This document shows, piece by piece, positions 52,417 through 59,041 of a stretch of DNA of 64,000 nt (position 1 is the first letter of the stretch; every line of letters begins with the position of its first letter). The position numbers and the translations under genes were made by a program. Under the pieces are notes generated by a model. The model saw only the letters and a list, made by a program, of their open reading frames with translations, was not told the DNA's origin and did not search any database. The DNA lies in assembly GCA_965229605.1 (NCBI GenBank), contig OZ245892.1, positions 2,356,001 to 2,420,000 of the forward strand, in the 5' to 3' direction. The DNA comes from G965229605 sp965229605. GTDB taxonomy: Bacteria; Pseudomonadota; Alphaproteobacteria; CBDDJK01.

Positions 52417-52681
52417 TTTAAGCTATTCTATCTCGTTTAAACCCTGTTTGACCCGTCATTTTGGTCCTTCTGAACCCGTGTTTTACTCTAAATCCTGTGC
52501 CAGACATCTGCCTGTTTTCGCTTCAGGCTATTCTCCGTTTCAAGCAGAGAACAACCCGATTGATAGCAATAAAACCGACCATTGGTTAAATTGGTATCGT
52601 CATCAATCTGGGGAGCGTGCGCACGAAAATCGGTCAATGAGCGCTTCTTCTGCTGCGCGTCAGGTTTTTTCGGCAGTTCAC

Positions 52682-52709
52682 ACTATAGCGGAATTGCAAA
52701 AAAAATCAA
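52682..52709 (-). promoter_or_regulatory. Candidate sigma-70 promoter of the giant gene
   Basis: On the minus strand TTGATT (52709-52704) is followed after 16 nt by TATAGT (52687-52682), matching the -35 and -10 consensus at four and five of six positions. This would give an untranslated leader of about 260 nt. In AT-rich DNA such matches are common. Confidence 0.35.
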
Positions 52710-52940
52710 TCCTTAATCTTTTATATAAAAAACCAGTTAGTATATTGAAATAAAAACAAAAAATAGGCTTTGCCCATGGTTTTTTATATTGCTCGTGGAA
52801 AATAAATTTCTATTTTGTCAGATCTGTGCGTTTTGTCACAGTTTATGCGGGTTTGCGCCTGATCAAACTTGAAAAGAATCAATGGAAATTTTCCGAAAAA
52901 ATCCCCAAAATAGATAAGTTCAGTCTGCGCCGTTCAGATT

Positions 52941-52961
52941 AAAAAAGGTTTAAAGCCTTTT
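52941..52961 (-). terminator. Weak Rho-independent terminator after the dGTPase-like gene
   Basis: On the minus strand AAAAGG and CCTTTT can pair across a seven-base loop and are followed directly by more T residues. The hairpin begins about 22 bp past the dgt stop. The stem is short and AT-rich, so termination would be inefficient. Confidence 0.35.
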
Positions 52962-52982
52962 AAACTATGTATTATGCCTTTT

Positions 52983-54182
52983 TTAATCCGTTTTATACAG
53001 TCTTTGAGCAAATCGGTCGGTCATGCCAGCGATATAATCGGCAATACGCCGGGCGGTCCAGGTTTCTTTTTCCTGTACATCCGCTCCAACCTGCGCTGAA
53101 AGCCAGCCGTCTGGCAAAAACTGCGGATTATTTTTAAACCGGTCAAAAAGATGCCGGATCACTCGTTTGCCTTCTTCGCGCTCCGGGATAACAATGATCG
53201 AACGATACATCCGCACCATCAAAAAACTCTTCAATCGGGAAATAAAATCCTGCCGCGTCGGGCTGAAACACACCAGAGCCTGTTTCGACCGCTGGACATC
53301 TGCCAGCGTCCTGATTTCCCCCGCCGCCAGATTTGTCCGCGTCACCTGCAATACATCCGCCATGGTGTCGCCAATCGACTGGCGAATGGTTTCGGCCAGA
53401 ACCAGGGCTTTTCGCTCCTCTACGGGACAGCTGGCCCCAGCATCAATCTTCTGTTCAGCAGCCTGGATCACGCTCGCCATGCCCGGAACCTGCACCGCAA
53501 TCTCGTCCAGCGTGAAAAGTCCGGCCCGCACTCCATCATCCAGATCATGGTGGCTATAGGCAATATCGTCCGCAATCGCTGCCGCCTGCGCTTCCAGTGA
53601 AGCCTGCTGGCCCAGATCAAAAACACCTGGAAAACTGCTGCACAGCTCCAGAAGGGTTGCTGGCAAGTTCTTTGAGGATGCTGTCAAAGCACCGGGCGGG
53701 CCATTATGTTTGATCAGCCCGTCCAGCGTTTCATAACAGAGATTGAGGCCTGGAAAGCCGGGATAGCGGGTTTCCAGCCGGGTGAGAATACGCAGGGCAT
53801 GGTCGTTATGGTCGAACCCGCCCCAGGGCTGCATGGCTTCGTCCAGAGCTTCTTCGCCGCTATGGCCAAAAGGGGGATGGCCGAGATCATGGGCCAGTGC
53901 GATGGCTTCGGTCAAATCCTCATCCAGGGCAAGCTGCCGGGCCAGCGCGCGGGCAATCTGCGCCACTTCCAGCGAATGAGTGAGCCGGGTGCGGATATGA
54001 TCCCCGCTTGGCGAGACAAAAACCTGTGTCTTGTGGCCGAGGCGACGAAAGGCGGTTGAATGGATAATCCGGTCGCGGTCACGGCTGAAAGCCGTCCGGG
54101 TGGCGGAGTCGGCTTCTTTATGCAGCCGCCCGCGACTTTTCGCTGGATCGCTGGCGTAGGAAGCCTGGTTGCCTTTTGTCAT
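52983..54182 (-). CDS. dgt: Deoxyguanosinetriphosphate triphosphohydrolase-like protein (HD domain)
   Basis: The 399-residue product belongs to the dGTPase-like HD phosphohydrolases, which cleave dNTPs to deoxynucleoside and triphosphate in the cytoplasm and help control dNTP pools. The N-terminal signature SRGRLHKEADSATRTAFSRD and RDRIIHSTAFRRLGHKTQVF is typical. Metal ligands are visible as H69 (THSLEV), H98-D99 (AHDLGH) and an Asp in ADDIAYSHHDLDDG near residue 208. The length fits the shorter type common in alphaproteobacteria. The ATG follows the lpxB stop with no gap (TAAATG), and a GGGAG Shine-Dalgarno lies nine bases upstream inside lpxB. It is the last gene of the run livF, dehydrogenase, lpxB, dgt. 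In alphaproteobacteria dgt often precedes argS, but here the giant gene follows instead. Confidence 0.93.
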   Translation of the reverse strand: MTKGNQASYASDPAKSRGRLHKEADSATRTAFSRDRDRIIHSTAFRRLGHKTQVFVSPSGDHIRTRLTHSLEVAQIARALARQLALDEDLTEAIALAHDLGHPPFGHSGEEALDEAMQPWGGFDHNDHALRILTRLETRYPGFPGLNLCYETLDGLIKHNGPPGALTASSKNLPATLLELCSSFPGVFDLGQQASLEAQAAAIADDIAYSHHDLDDGVRAGLFTLDEIAVQVPGMASVIQAAEQKIDAGASCPVEERKALVLAETIRQSIGDTMADVLQVTRTNLAAGEIRTLADVQRSKQALVCFSPTRQDFISRLKSFLMVRMYRSIIVIPEREEGKRVIRHLFDRFKNNPQFLPDGWLSAQVGADVQEKETWTARRIADYIAGMTDRFAQRLYKTD

Positions 54183-55370
54183 TTATAGAAGCTCCCGTAT
54201 CGTGCGTGCGGCCATTTCGCTGGCAGACAAGCCCTCGGTTTCTGGCTTTAAGCTGGCAAGAGCCCGCTTGAAGCCTGCGGCCTGTCTGGCGCGCAAGGCC
54301 GGATTCTGGTCGATCTGAAATAAAGCCTCAGCCAGTTGCGCAGGACGGCAAGCAGCTTGCAGATATTCCGGTACGATTTTTTCTTTACATAGAATATTGA
54401 TCAGATTGACGTTCGGAATCTTCACCAGCTGGCGCAGAATCCACCAGGTCAGCGGATTTACGCGGTAAGCAATGACATGCGGGATGCCGGATTGCGCCAG
54501 TTCCAGCGAGATCGTGCCGGAAGCAGCCAGCGCGCTTTGCGCTTTTTGCCGGACAAGCGAATGATCGGCCGGATCGGACAATATTGGAATAGCACGAGGT
54601 CCAACCATGTCTTTAACCAGCCCTTCCAGATGCGGCAAAGTCAGGATAAAGACCTGTGGAGCCGGTGTGTCCTTTTCTTCTTGATAGCGCGCAGCGTAAA
54701 GGTCGAAGGCGGCAAGAAAAATCGGCAGGTGACGTTTGACCTCCCCGGCGCGACTGCCTGGCAATAAAACAATCGGCCCGCGATGATCAGAAAGCGCATA
54801 TTTTTGCTGAAATTGATCAAGCTGCGGTTCACCAGCCCGAAAGACCGGCAGCGGCTGCGATAAAGGATGCCCGACAAAAACCGTTTTCAGCCCGACCTTT
54901 GTAAAATAGGGTGGTTCAAACGGCAAAAGCGCCAGCAGCCCATCATAGAGCCCGGCAAATTCGCTGGCTCGTTGTGGTCGCCAGGCCCAGACGGTTGGTG
55001 CGACATAATGGATAATCTTTTTGGGCTGCATATTAGCTGGTTTTTTGCGCAATCCGGCGACCAGCCTCTTGCAGAAACCGGGCGAGTCGATGGTGATCAG
55101 GATATCGGGCTGGCAGGACTGGATGGTTTGCAGCGTTTCCTTTAACCTGCGGCGCAGCAGGAAAAAGCGCGGCAGCACTTCTGCCAGCCCCATGACTGAC
55201 AGATCGGACAGGGGAAAAAGAGAGGCAAGCCCGGCGTCCTCCATTTTTGGACCGCCGATTCCGTGCCATTCAATCGCTTCTGTAGCTTGTGTGCTGATAG
55301 CAGCCATCAGGCCCGCGCCCAGCGCATCGCCAGAGGCTTCGCCAGCAACCAGAAAAATCCGTAACGTCAT
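54183..55370 (-). CDS. lpxB: Lipid-A-disaccharide synthase
   Basis: LpxB (GT19) joins UDP-2,3-diacylglucosamine and lipid X (2,3-diacylglucosamine 1-phosphate) to form lipid A disaccharide at the inner-membrane cytoplasmic face. The 395-residue product opens with LRIFLVAGEASGDALGAGLM, where GEASGD (residues 10-15) is the family hallmark. It also has IDSPGFCKR, HYVAPTVWAWRPQR, LPFEPPYF, FVGHPL and LLPGSRAGEVKRHLP, and the C-terminal ASGTISLELAQSGIPHVIAY and VPEYLQ. Length is normal. It usually sits with lpxD-fabZ-lpxA, but here it lies between an FAD dehydrogenase (28-bp gap) and dgt (zero gap), so the Lpx operon is dispersed in this genome. It confirms an outer membrane with lipid A, as expected for a host of a secreted giant adhesin. 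Confidence 0.95.
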   Translation of the reverse strand: MTLRIFLVAGEASGDALGAGLMAAISTQATEAIEWHGIGGPKMEDAGLASLFPLSDLSVMGLAEVLPRFFLLRRRLKETLQTIQSCQPDILITIDSPGFCKRLVAGLRKKPANMQPKKIIHYVAPTVWAWRPQRASEFAGLYDGLLALLPFEPPYFTKVGLKTVFVGHPLSQPLPVFRAGEPQLDQFQQKYALSDHRGPIVLLPGSRAGEVKRHLPIFLAAFDLYAARYQEEKDTPAPQVFILTLPHLEGLVKDMVGPRAIPILSDPADHSLVRQKAQSALAASGTISLELAQSGIPHVIAYRVNPLTWWILRQLVKIPNVNLINILCKEKIVPEYLQAACRPAQLAEALFQIDQNPALRARQAAGFKRALASLKPETEGLSASEMAARTIRELL

Positions 55371-55398
55371 AGGGATATAATTTAAAACTGCACTATTT

Positions 55399-56820
55399 TC
55401 AGACTGTTTGAGGAATAATCTTTCCCGGATTCAAAAGCCCGTAGGGGTCAAGCGATTGTTTCAAGCCTCGCATGACATCGACGGCTTCTTCCCCGTGTTC
55501 AGCCTCCATATAGGGCATTTTGCCAAGTCCAACCCCGTGTTCGCCGCTCATGGTGCCTTCAAGCTCCAGGGCAAGCTCGGTCAGTTGATGCACAGCCTCT
55601 TTCGCCCGTTGCTGATCATCAGGATTTTCCGGATCAATCAGCATCAGAGTATGAAAATTTCCGTCGCCGACATGGCCGACAATCGGGCTGGTGATCTTCA
55701 ACTTCTCCAGAAGGCTCCGCGCCCGCAGGATCGCCTCACTCAGGCGGGAAATCGGCACACAGACATCAGTCGCCAGCCCTTTCTTGCCAGGCTCCAGAGA
55801 AAGCGCGGCATAATAGGCATCATGGCGGGCCTGCCACAGGCTGTTTCTATCCTCCATATGGGTGGCAAAGCGGAATTTCTGCCCGCCCTCGGTCTCGGCA
55901 ATCGCTTCAACCTGTTCGGCCTGTTCCTTGACCGATGCCTCGGTGCCGTGAAACTCCAGAAACAGGGTCGGCAGCAGCTGATAGCCTTCAAGACCGGAAT
56001 AGCCAATACAGGCTTTCATCTGCACCTCGTCCAGCAATTCAATCCGCGCCATCGGAACCCCGATCTGGATCACCTGAATCACCGTATCAACTGCGCCTTG
56101 CAAACTGTCAAACTGGACAACGGCCGCACTGGTGGCTTCCGGCAAACCATAAAGCCGCAAGCCGACTTCGGTAATCACGCCAAGCGTGCCTTCCTGCCCG
56201 ACAAAAAGCCGGGTCAGGTCATAGCCGTTGGAAGATTTTCGTGATCGCCCGCCGGTTTTAATCAGCCGCCCATCGGATAGCACGACTGACAGGCCCAGCA
56301 CATTTTCGCGCATGGTGCCATAGCGCACAGCATTGGTGCCAGATGCACGGGTGGCTGCCATCCCGCCCAGCGTGGCATCGGCCCCCGGGTCTATCGGGAA
56401 AAACAGCCCGCGATCTCGCAGCGCGTGGTTAAGCTGTTTACGGGTGACTCCGGCTTCAACCCGGCAATCCAGGTCGGATTCATTGACCGACAGCACCTTG
56501 TTCATCTGGCTGAAATCCAGCGACACCCCACCAAACGGCGCACAGACATGGCCTTCCAGCGAAGTGCCAACCCCAAAGGGAATCAGCGGAATCCGGTATT
56601 GATGGCAAATACGCAGGGTTTCCTGAACCTCGGCCGTGGTTTCGGCAAAGACCACCAGATCCGGCAACTGCGGCGGATGCCAGCCTTCGCCATGACCATG
56701 CCGGGTGCGGATATCCTTATTTTCGCTGGCCCGGGGACCAAAGACCTGTTTCAGGACTTCCAGCCCCTGCGGCCGTTTATCGTCTGTTTCAGCTATTGAT
56801 GCGGCAGATTGCGGGGGCAT
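55399..56820 (-). CDS. FAD-linked oxidase, D-lactate / D-2-hydroxyacid dehydrogenase type
   Basis: The 473-residue product is an FAD-binding type 4 (PCMH) oxidoreductase of the GlcD/DLD family, which oxidises D-2-hydroxyacids such as D-lactate to the 2-oxo acid. The FAD-binding half shows PFGVGTSLEG (81-90), PGADATLGGMAATRASGTNA (145-164) and GQEGTLGVITE (208-218). The C-terminal half has HVGDGNFH and SGEHGVGLGKMPYM, typical of cytochrome-dependent D-lactate dehydrogenases. No signal peptide or Fe-S cysteine clusters are visible, so it is not the GlcF-fused form. The start ATG lies 26 bp after the LivF-like stop, consistent with cotranscription. D-lactate is the best guess for substrate; glycolate or 2-hydroxyglutarate cannot be excluded. 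Confidence 0.88.
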   Translation of the reverse strand: MPPQSAASIAETDDKRPQGLEVLKQVFGPRASENKDIRTRHGHGEGWHPPQLPDLVVFAETTAEVQETLRICHQYRIPLIPFGVGTSLEGHVCAPFGGVSLDFSQMNKVLSVNESDLDCRVEAGVTRKQLNHALRDRGLFFPIDPGADATLGGMAATRASGTNAVRYGTMRENVLGLSVVLSDGRLIKTGGRSRKSSNGYDLTRLFVGQEGTLGVITEVGLRLYGLPEATSAAVVQFDSLQGAVDTVIQVIQIGVPMARIELLDEVQMKACIGYSGLEGYQLLPTLFLEFHGTEASVKEQAEQVEAIAETEGGQKFRFATHMEDRNSLWQARHDAYYAALSLEPGKKGLATDVCVPISRLSEAILRARSLLEKLKITSPIVGHVGDGNFHTLMLIDPENPDDQQRAKEAVHQLTELALELEGTMSGEHGVGLGKMPYMEAEHGEEAVDVMRGLKQSLDPYGLLNPGKIIPQTV

Positions 56821-56846
56821 GGGCCTGTTTTCCCGGGGTCTTGGCC

Positions 56847-57656
56847 CTAGAGCCAGCGTTTGCGGCGTTTGTAGGATTTTGTCTGGCGGTAGGACTTGCG
56901 CCCTTCCTGCGACAGGCCGAGATAAAATTCCTTCACATCCTGATTTTCGCGCAATTCTTCAGCACTGCCATCCAGAACCACCCGTCCGTTTTCAATAATA
57001 TAGCCGTGATGGGCATAGCGCAGGGCGACATTGGTATTTTGCTCGGCCAACAGGAAACTGACCTTTTCACGCTCGTTCAAGGTGCGGACGATTTCAAAAA
57101 TTTCTTCCACCAGTTGCGGGGCCAGCCCCATCGAGGGTTCATCCAGCAAAATCATTTTCGGCTTCGCCATCAGGGCCCGGCCAATCGCGGTCATTTGCTG
57201 CTCTCCACCGGAAGTATAGCCAGCCTGTGCGCTGCGCCGGATTTTCAGGCGCGGAAAATAGCTATAGACCTTTTCCAGATCACGGCGCACCGCCCCCATG
57301 CCGTCCTTGCGGGCAAAGGCCCCGGTCAGCAGATTTTCTTCCACCGTCAGATGGGCAAAACAATGGCGGCCTTCCATCACCTGCACCAGCCCTTTACGGA
57401 CCAGATCAATCGGCTCCGGGGCGGACAGCTGTTCTCCATCAAAGACGATGCTGCCTTTGGTGATTTCTCCCCGCTCGGCCCGGATCAGGCTGGACACCGC
57501 TTTCAAGGTCGTGGTCTTTCCAGCCCCGTTGGCCCCCAGCAAGGCCGCAATTCCGCCCGTCGGGATCGACAGGCTCACCCCTTTCAGCACCAGAATAACA
57601 TGGTCATAGATGACTTCGATATTATTGATGGTGAGGATATCAGTCTGTTCGGTCAT
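56847..57656 (-). CDS. livF: LivF-type ABC transporter ATP-binding protein with basic C-terminal tail
   Basis: The 269-residue protein is an ABC ATPase of the branched-chain amino acid (HAAT) importer group. Walker A is GANGAGKT (41-48), the signature is TSGGEQQ (148-154) in place of LSGGEQQ, Walker B is MILLDEPS (168-175), and AEQN (204-207) follows in the LivF manner. It is longer than typical LivF (~235 residues) because of a C-terminal tail FYLGLSQEGRKSYRQTKSY followed by KRRKRWL. I recall this kind of tail from LivF copies linked to acyl-CoA ligase or aromatic-acid transport clusters, so its substrate may not be leucine. No LivG, permease or binding-protein gene is adjacent, since the upstream neighbour ivd is divergent. 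It starts the minus-strand run toward lpxB and dgt. Confidence 0.88.
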   Translation of the reverse strand: MTEQTDILTINNIEVIYDHVILVLKGVSLSIPTGGIAALLGANGAGKTTTLKAVSSLIRAERGEITKGSIVFDGEQLSAPEPIDLVRKGLVQVMEGRHCFAHLTVEENLLTGAFARKDGMGAVRRDLEKVYSYFPRLKIRRSAQAGYTSGGEQQMTAIGRALMAKPKMILLDEPSMGLAPQLVEEIFEIVRTLNEREKVSFLLAEQNTNVALRYAHHGYIIENGRVVLDGSAEELRENQDVKEFYLGLSQEGRKSYRQTKSYKRRKRWL

Positions 57657-57835
57657 TTTAATAGCACATAAGCGCGTTGTTTATCGTGTCGAATAAAGGC
57701 TCTGTTGTGATAAGCACTCTTTCATCCTGAAAAGTCAAGTCTGTAAATCTTGTCAATTCCCCTTTAGTCACGCTATATGCAGTTTAAAGATGGCAAGGCT
57801 CTTATTTAAAGGCCCTTATTTAAAGGATAGATTTG
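57657..57835. promoter_or_regulatory. Divergent intergenic region between livF-like gene and ivd
   Basis: The region must hold promoters for both directions. Toward ivd, TTGTCA (57750-57755) and TATATG (57774-57779) are 18 bp apart. Toward the LivF-like gene there is a good -35 (TTGACT, 57738-57733), but only a weak -10 near 57715-57710. A 14-bp tandem duplication with the unit CTTATTTAAAGGCC lies at 57801-57826, the second copy incomplete, just before the ivd Shine-Dalgarno. Confidence 0.45.
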
Positions 57836-59011
57836 ATGTTTACGCAGTCCATGTCTTTTGCGCTTGGCGAAGAGATTGAGGCCATTCGCGATACGGTCCA
57901 GCGTTTTGCGGCAGAGGAGATCAGCCCGCGCGCGGCCGAGATTGACCAGTCGAATGAGTTTCCTTCTGATTTATGGGAGAAGCTGGGAGGGCTTGGTCTG
58001 CTGGGGATTACGGCGGACCCGGCGTACGGCGGCAGTGGAGGCAAAGGCGGGCTGGGCTATCTGGCCCATACCGTGGTGGTGGAGGAACTGGCGCGGGCTT
58101 CGGCTTCGGTTGCGCTGAGTTACGGGGCGCATTCCAATTTATGTGTGAACCAGATAGACCGCAATGGCAGTCCGGAGCAAAAGGCGCGAGTCCTGCCGGG
58201 TTTATGTCAAGGCACCTCGGTCGGTGCCCTGGCGATGTCGGAGTCGGGATCGGGGTCAGATGTAGTGTCGATGTCGCTGCGGGCCAGCAAGCGCAATGAC
58301 GGGTATGTTTTGAACGGGCGCAAGATGTGGATTACCAACGGGCCGGATGCTGATGTTCTGCTGGTTTATGCCAAGACCGACCCGGATGCCGGGTCAAAAG
58401 GCATTTCGGCCTTTTTGATCGAGAAAGATTTTAAAGGTTTTTCGACCGGCAAGAAGCTGGACAAGCTGGGGATGCGCGGGTCGAACACGGCGGAGCTGAT
58501 TTTTGATGATTGTCTGGTGCCGTTTGATAACCGGGTTGGAGAGGAAGGCGACGGGGTGAAAATCCTGATGTCGGGCCTTGATCTGGAGCGCGTGGTGCTG
58601 GCGGGCATTGGGGTTGGTTTGTTGCAGGCGGCGATGGATCAGGTGGTGCCTTATATCCACGAGCGTCAGCAGTTTGGCCGTCCAATCGGGACGTTTCAGC
58701 TGATGCAGGCGAAGGTTGCTGATATGTATACGGCGATGAATTCGGCGCGAGCTTATGTTTATGCGGTGGCGAGTGCAGCAGATCGCGGCGAGATCACCCG
58801 GCAGGATGCGGCGGCCTGTTGCCTTTATGCGTCCGAACAGGCGACATTTCAGGCTTTGCAAGCGATTCAGGCCCTGGGCGGGATGGGCTATATGAACGAA
58901 ACCCCGACCAGTCGCTTGCTGCGCGATGCCAAATTGATGGAGATCGGGGCAGGCACGTCAGAAATTCGGCGCATGTTGATCGGGCGCGAAATTTTTGAAG
59001 CGACAGCGTGA
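57836..59011 (+). CDS. ivd: Isovaleryl-CoA dehydrogenase
   Basis: The 391-residue acyl-CoA dehydrogenase oxidises isovaleryl-CoA to 3-methylcrotonyl-CoA in leucine catabolism, passing electrons to ETF. ATG at 57836 is chosen over an adjoining upstream TTG because AAAGGA lies eight bases before it. FAD and substrate motifs include ALAMSESGSGSDVVSM (131-146), KMWITNGP (163-170), GMRGSNTAEL (212-221), RQQFGRPIGTFQ and QALGGMGYMNE. The likely catalytic base is Glu251 in GLDLERVVLAG, the position used by isovaleryl-CoA dehydrogenases rather than the C-terminal Glu of other acyl-CoA dehydrogenases. mccB, the next enzyme of the pathway, follows 30 bp downstream, which supports the assignment. Confidence 0.94.
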   Translation: MFTQSMSFALGEEIEAIRDTVQRFAAEEISPRAAEIDQSNEFPSDLWEKLGGLGLLGITADPAYGGSGGKGGLGYLAHTVVVEELARASASVALSYGAHSNLCVNQIDRNGSPEQKARVLPGLCQGTSVGALAMSESGSGSDVVSMSLRASKRNDGYVLNGRKMWITNGPDADVLLVYAKTDPDAGSKGISAFLIEKDFKGFSTGKKLDKLGMRGSNTAELIFDDCLVPFDNRVGEEGDGVKILMSGLDLERVVLAGIGVGLLQAAMDQVVPYIHERQQFGRPIGTFQLMQAKVADMYTAMNSARAYVYAVASAADRGEITRQDAAACCLYASEQATFQALQAIQALGGMGYMNETPTSRLLRDAKLMEIGAGTSEIRRMLIGREIFEATA

Positions 59012-59041
59012 TTGCTTTAACCCGTTCTATTAGAGGCAAAA

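Larger units (their letters stand above)
51922..52416 (-). other. N-terminal leader domain of the giant protein
   Basis: Residues 1 to about 165 precede the first Ig-like repeat and resemble none of them. There is no hydrophobic signal peptide. The region holds a leucine-rich stretch (GELLLLENGILYVLD, about residues 51-65), an RHS-core-like motif (91-108), an acidic helix-like segment (LGEELEELQ) and seven consecutive Asp (152-158). In type I secreted giant adhesins this position is occupied by a retention module or a BapA-like prefix domain that holds the protein in the outer membrane. Assignment to that role is by position only; no LapG-type cleavage site was recognised. Confidence 0.6.
52417..52982. 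other. 566-bp AT-rich spacer upstream of the giant gene
   Basis: No convincing gene lies here. The part from about 52690 to 52982 is clearly AT-rich, unlike the flanking genes. It holds a weak terminator near the dgt end and a candidate promoter for the giant gene at 52682-52709. A plus-strand frame overlapping the giant gene's start uses TTG and matches nothing recognisable. The length leaves room for a regulated promoter with a long untranslated leader. Confidence 0.6.

Noticed and set aside
52364..52753. Plus-strand frame of 129 codons across the giant gene's start and the upstream spacer.
   Set aside because: It starts with TTG, has no Shine-Dalgarno, runs through AT-rich DNA with no recognisable domain, and overlaps the giant gene on the other strand.
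55408..56244. Plus-strand frame of 278 codons opposite the FAD-linked dehydrogenase.
   Set aside because: The opposite strand carries clear FAD-oxidase motifs over the same interval; this frame has none.
56796..57671. Plus-strand frame of 291 codons opposite the LivF-like gene.
   Set aside because: The minus strand has Walker A, signature and Walker B motifs in order, so the plus-strand frame is a shadow.
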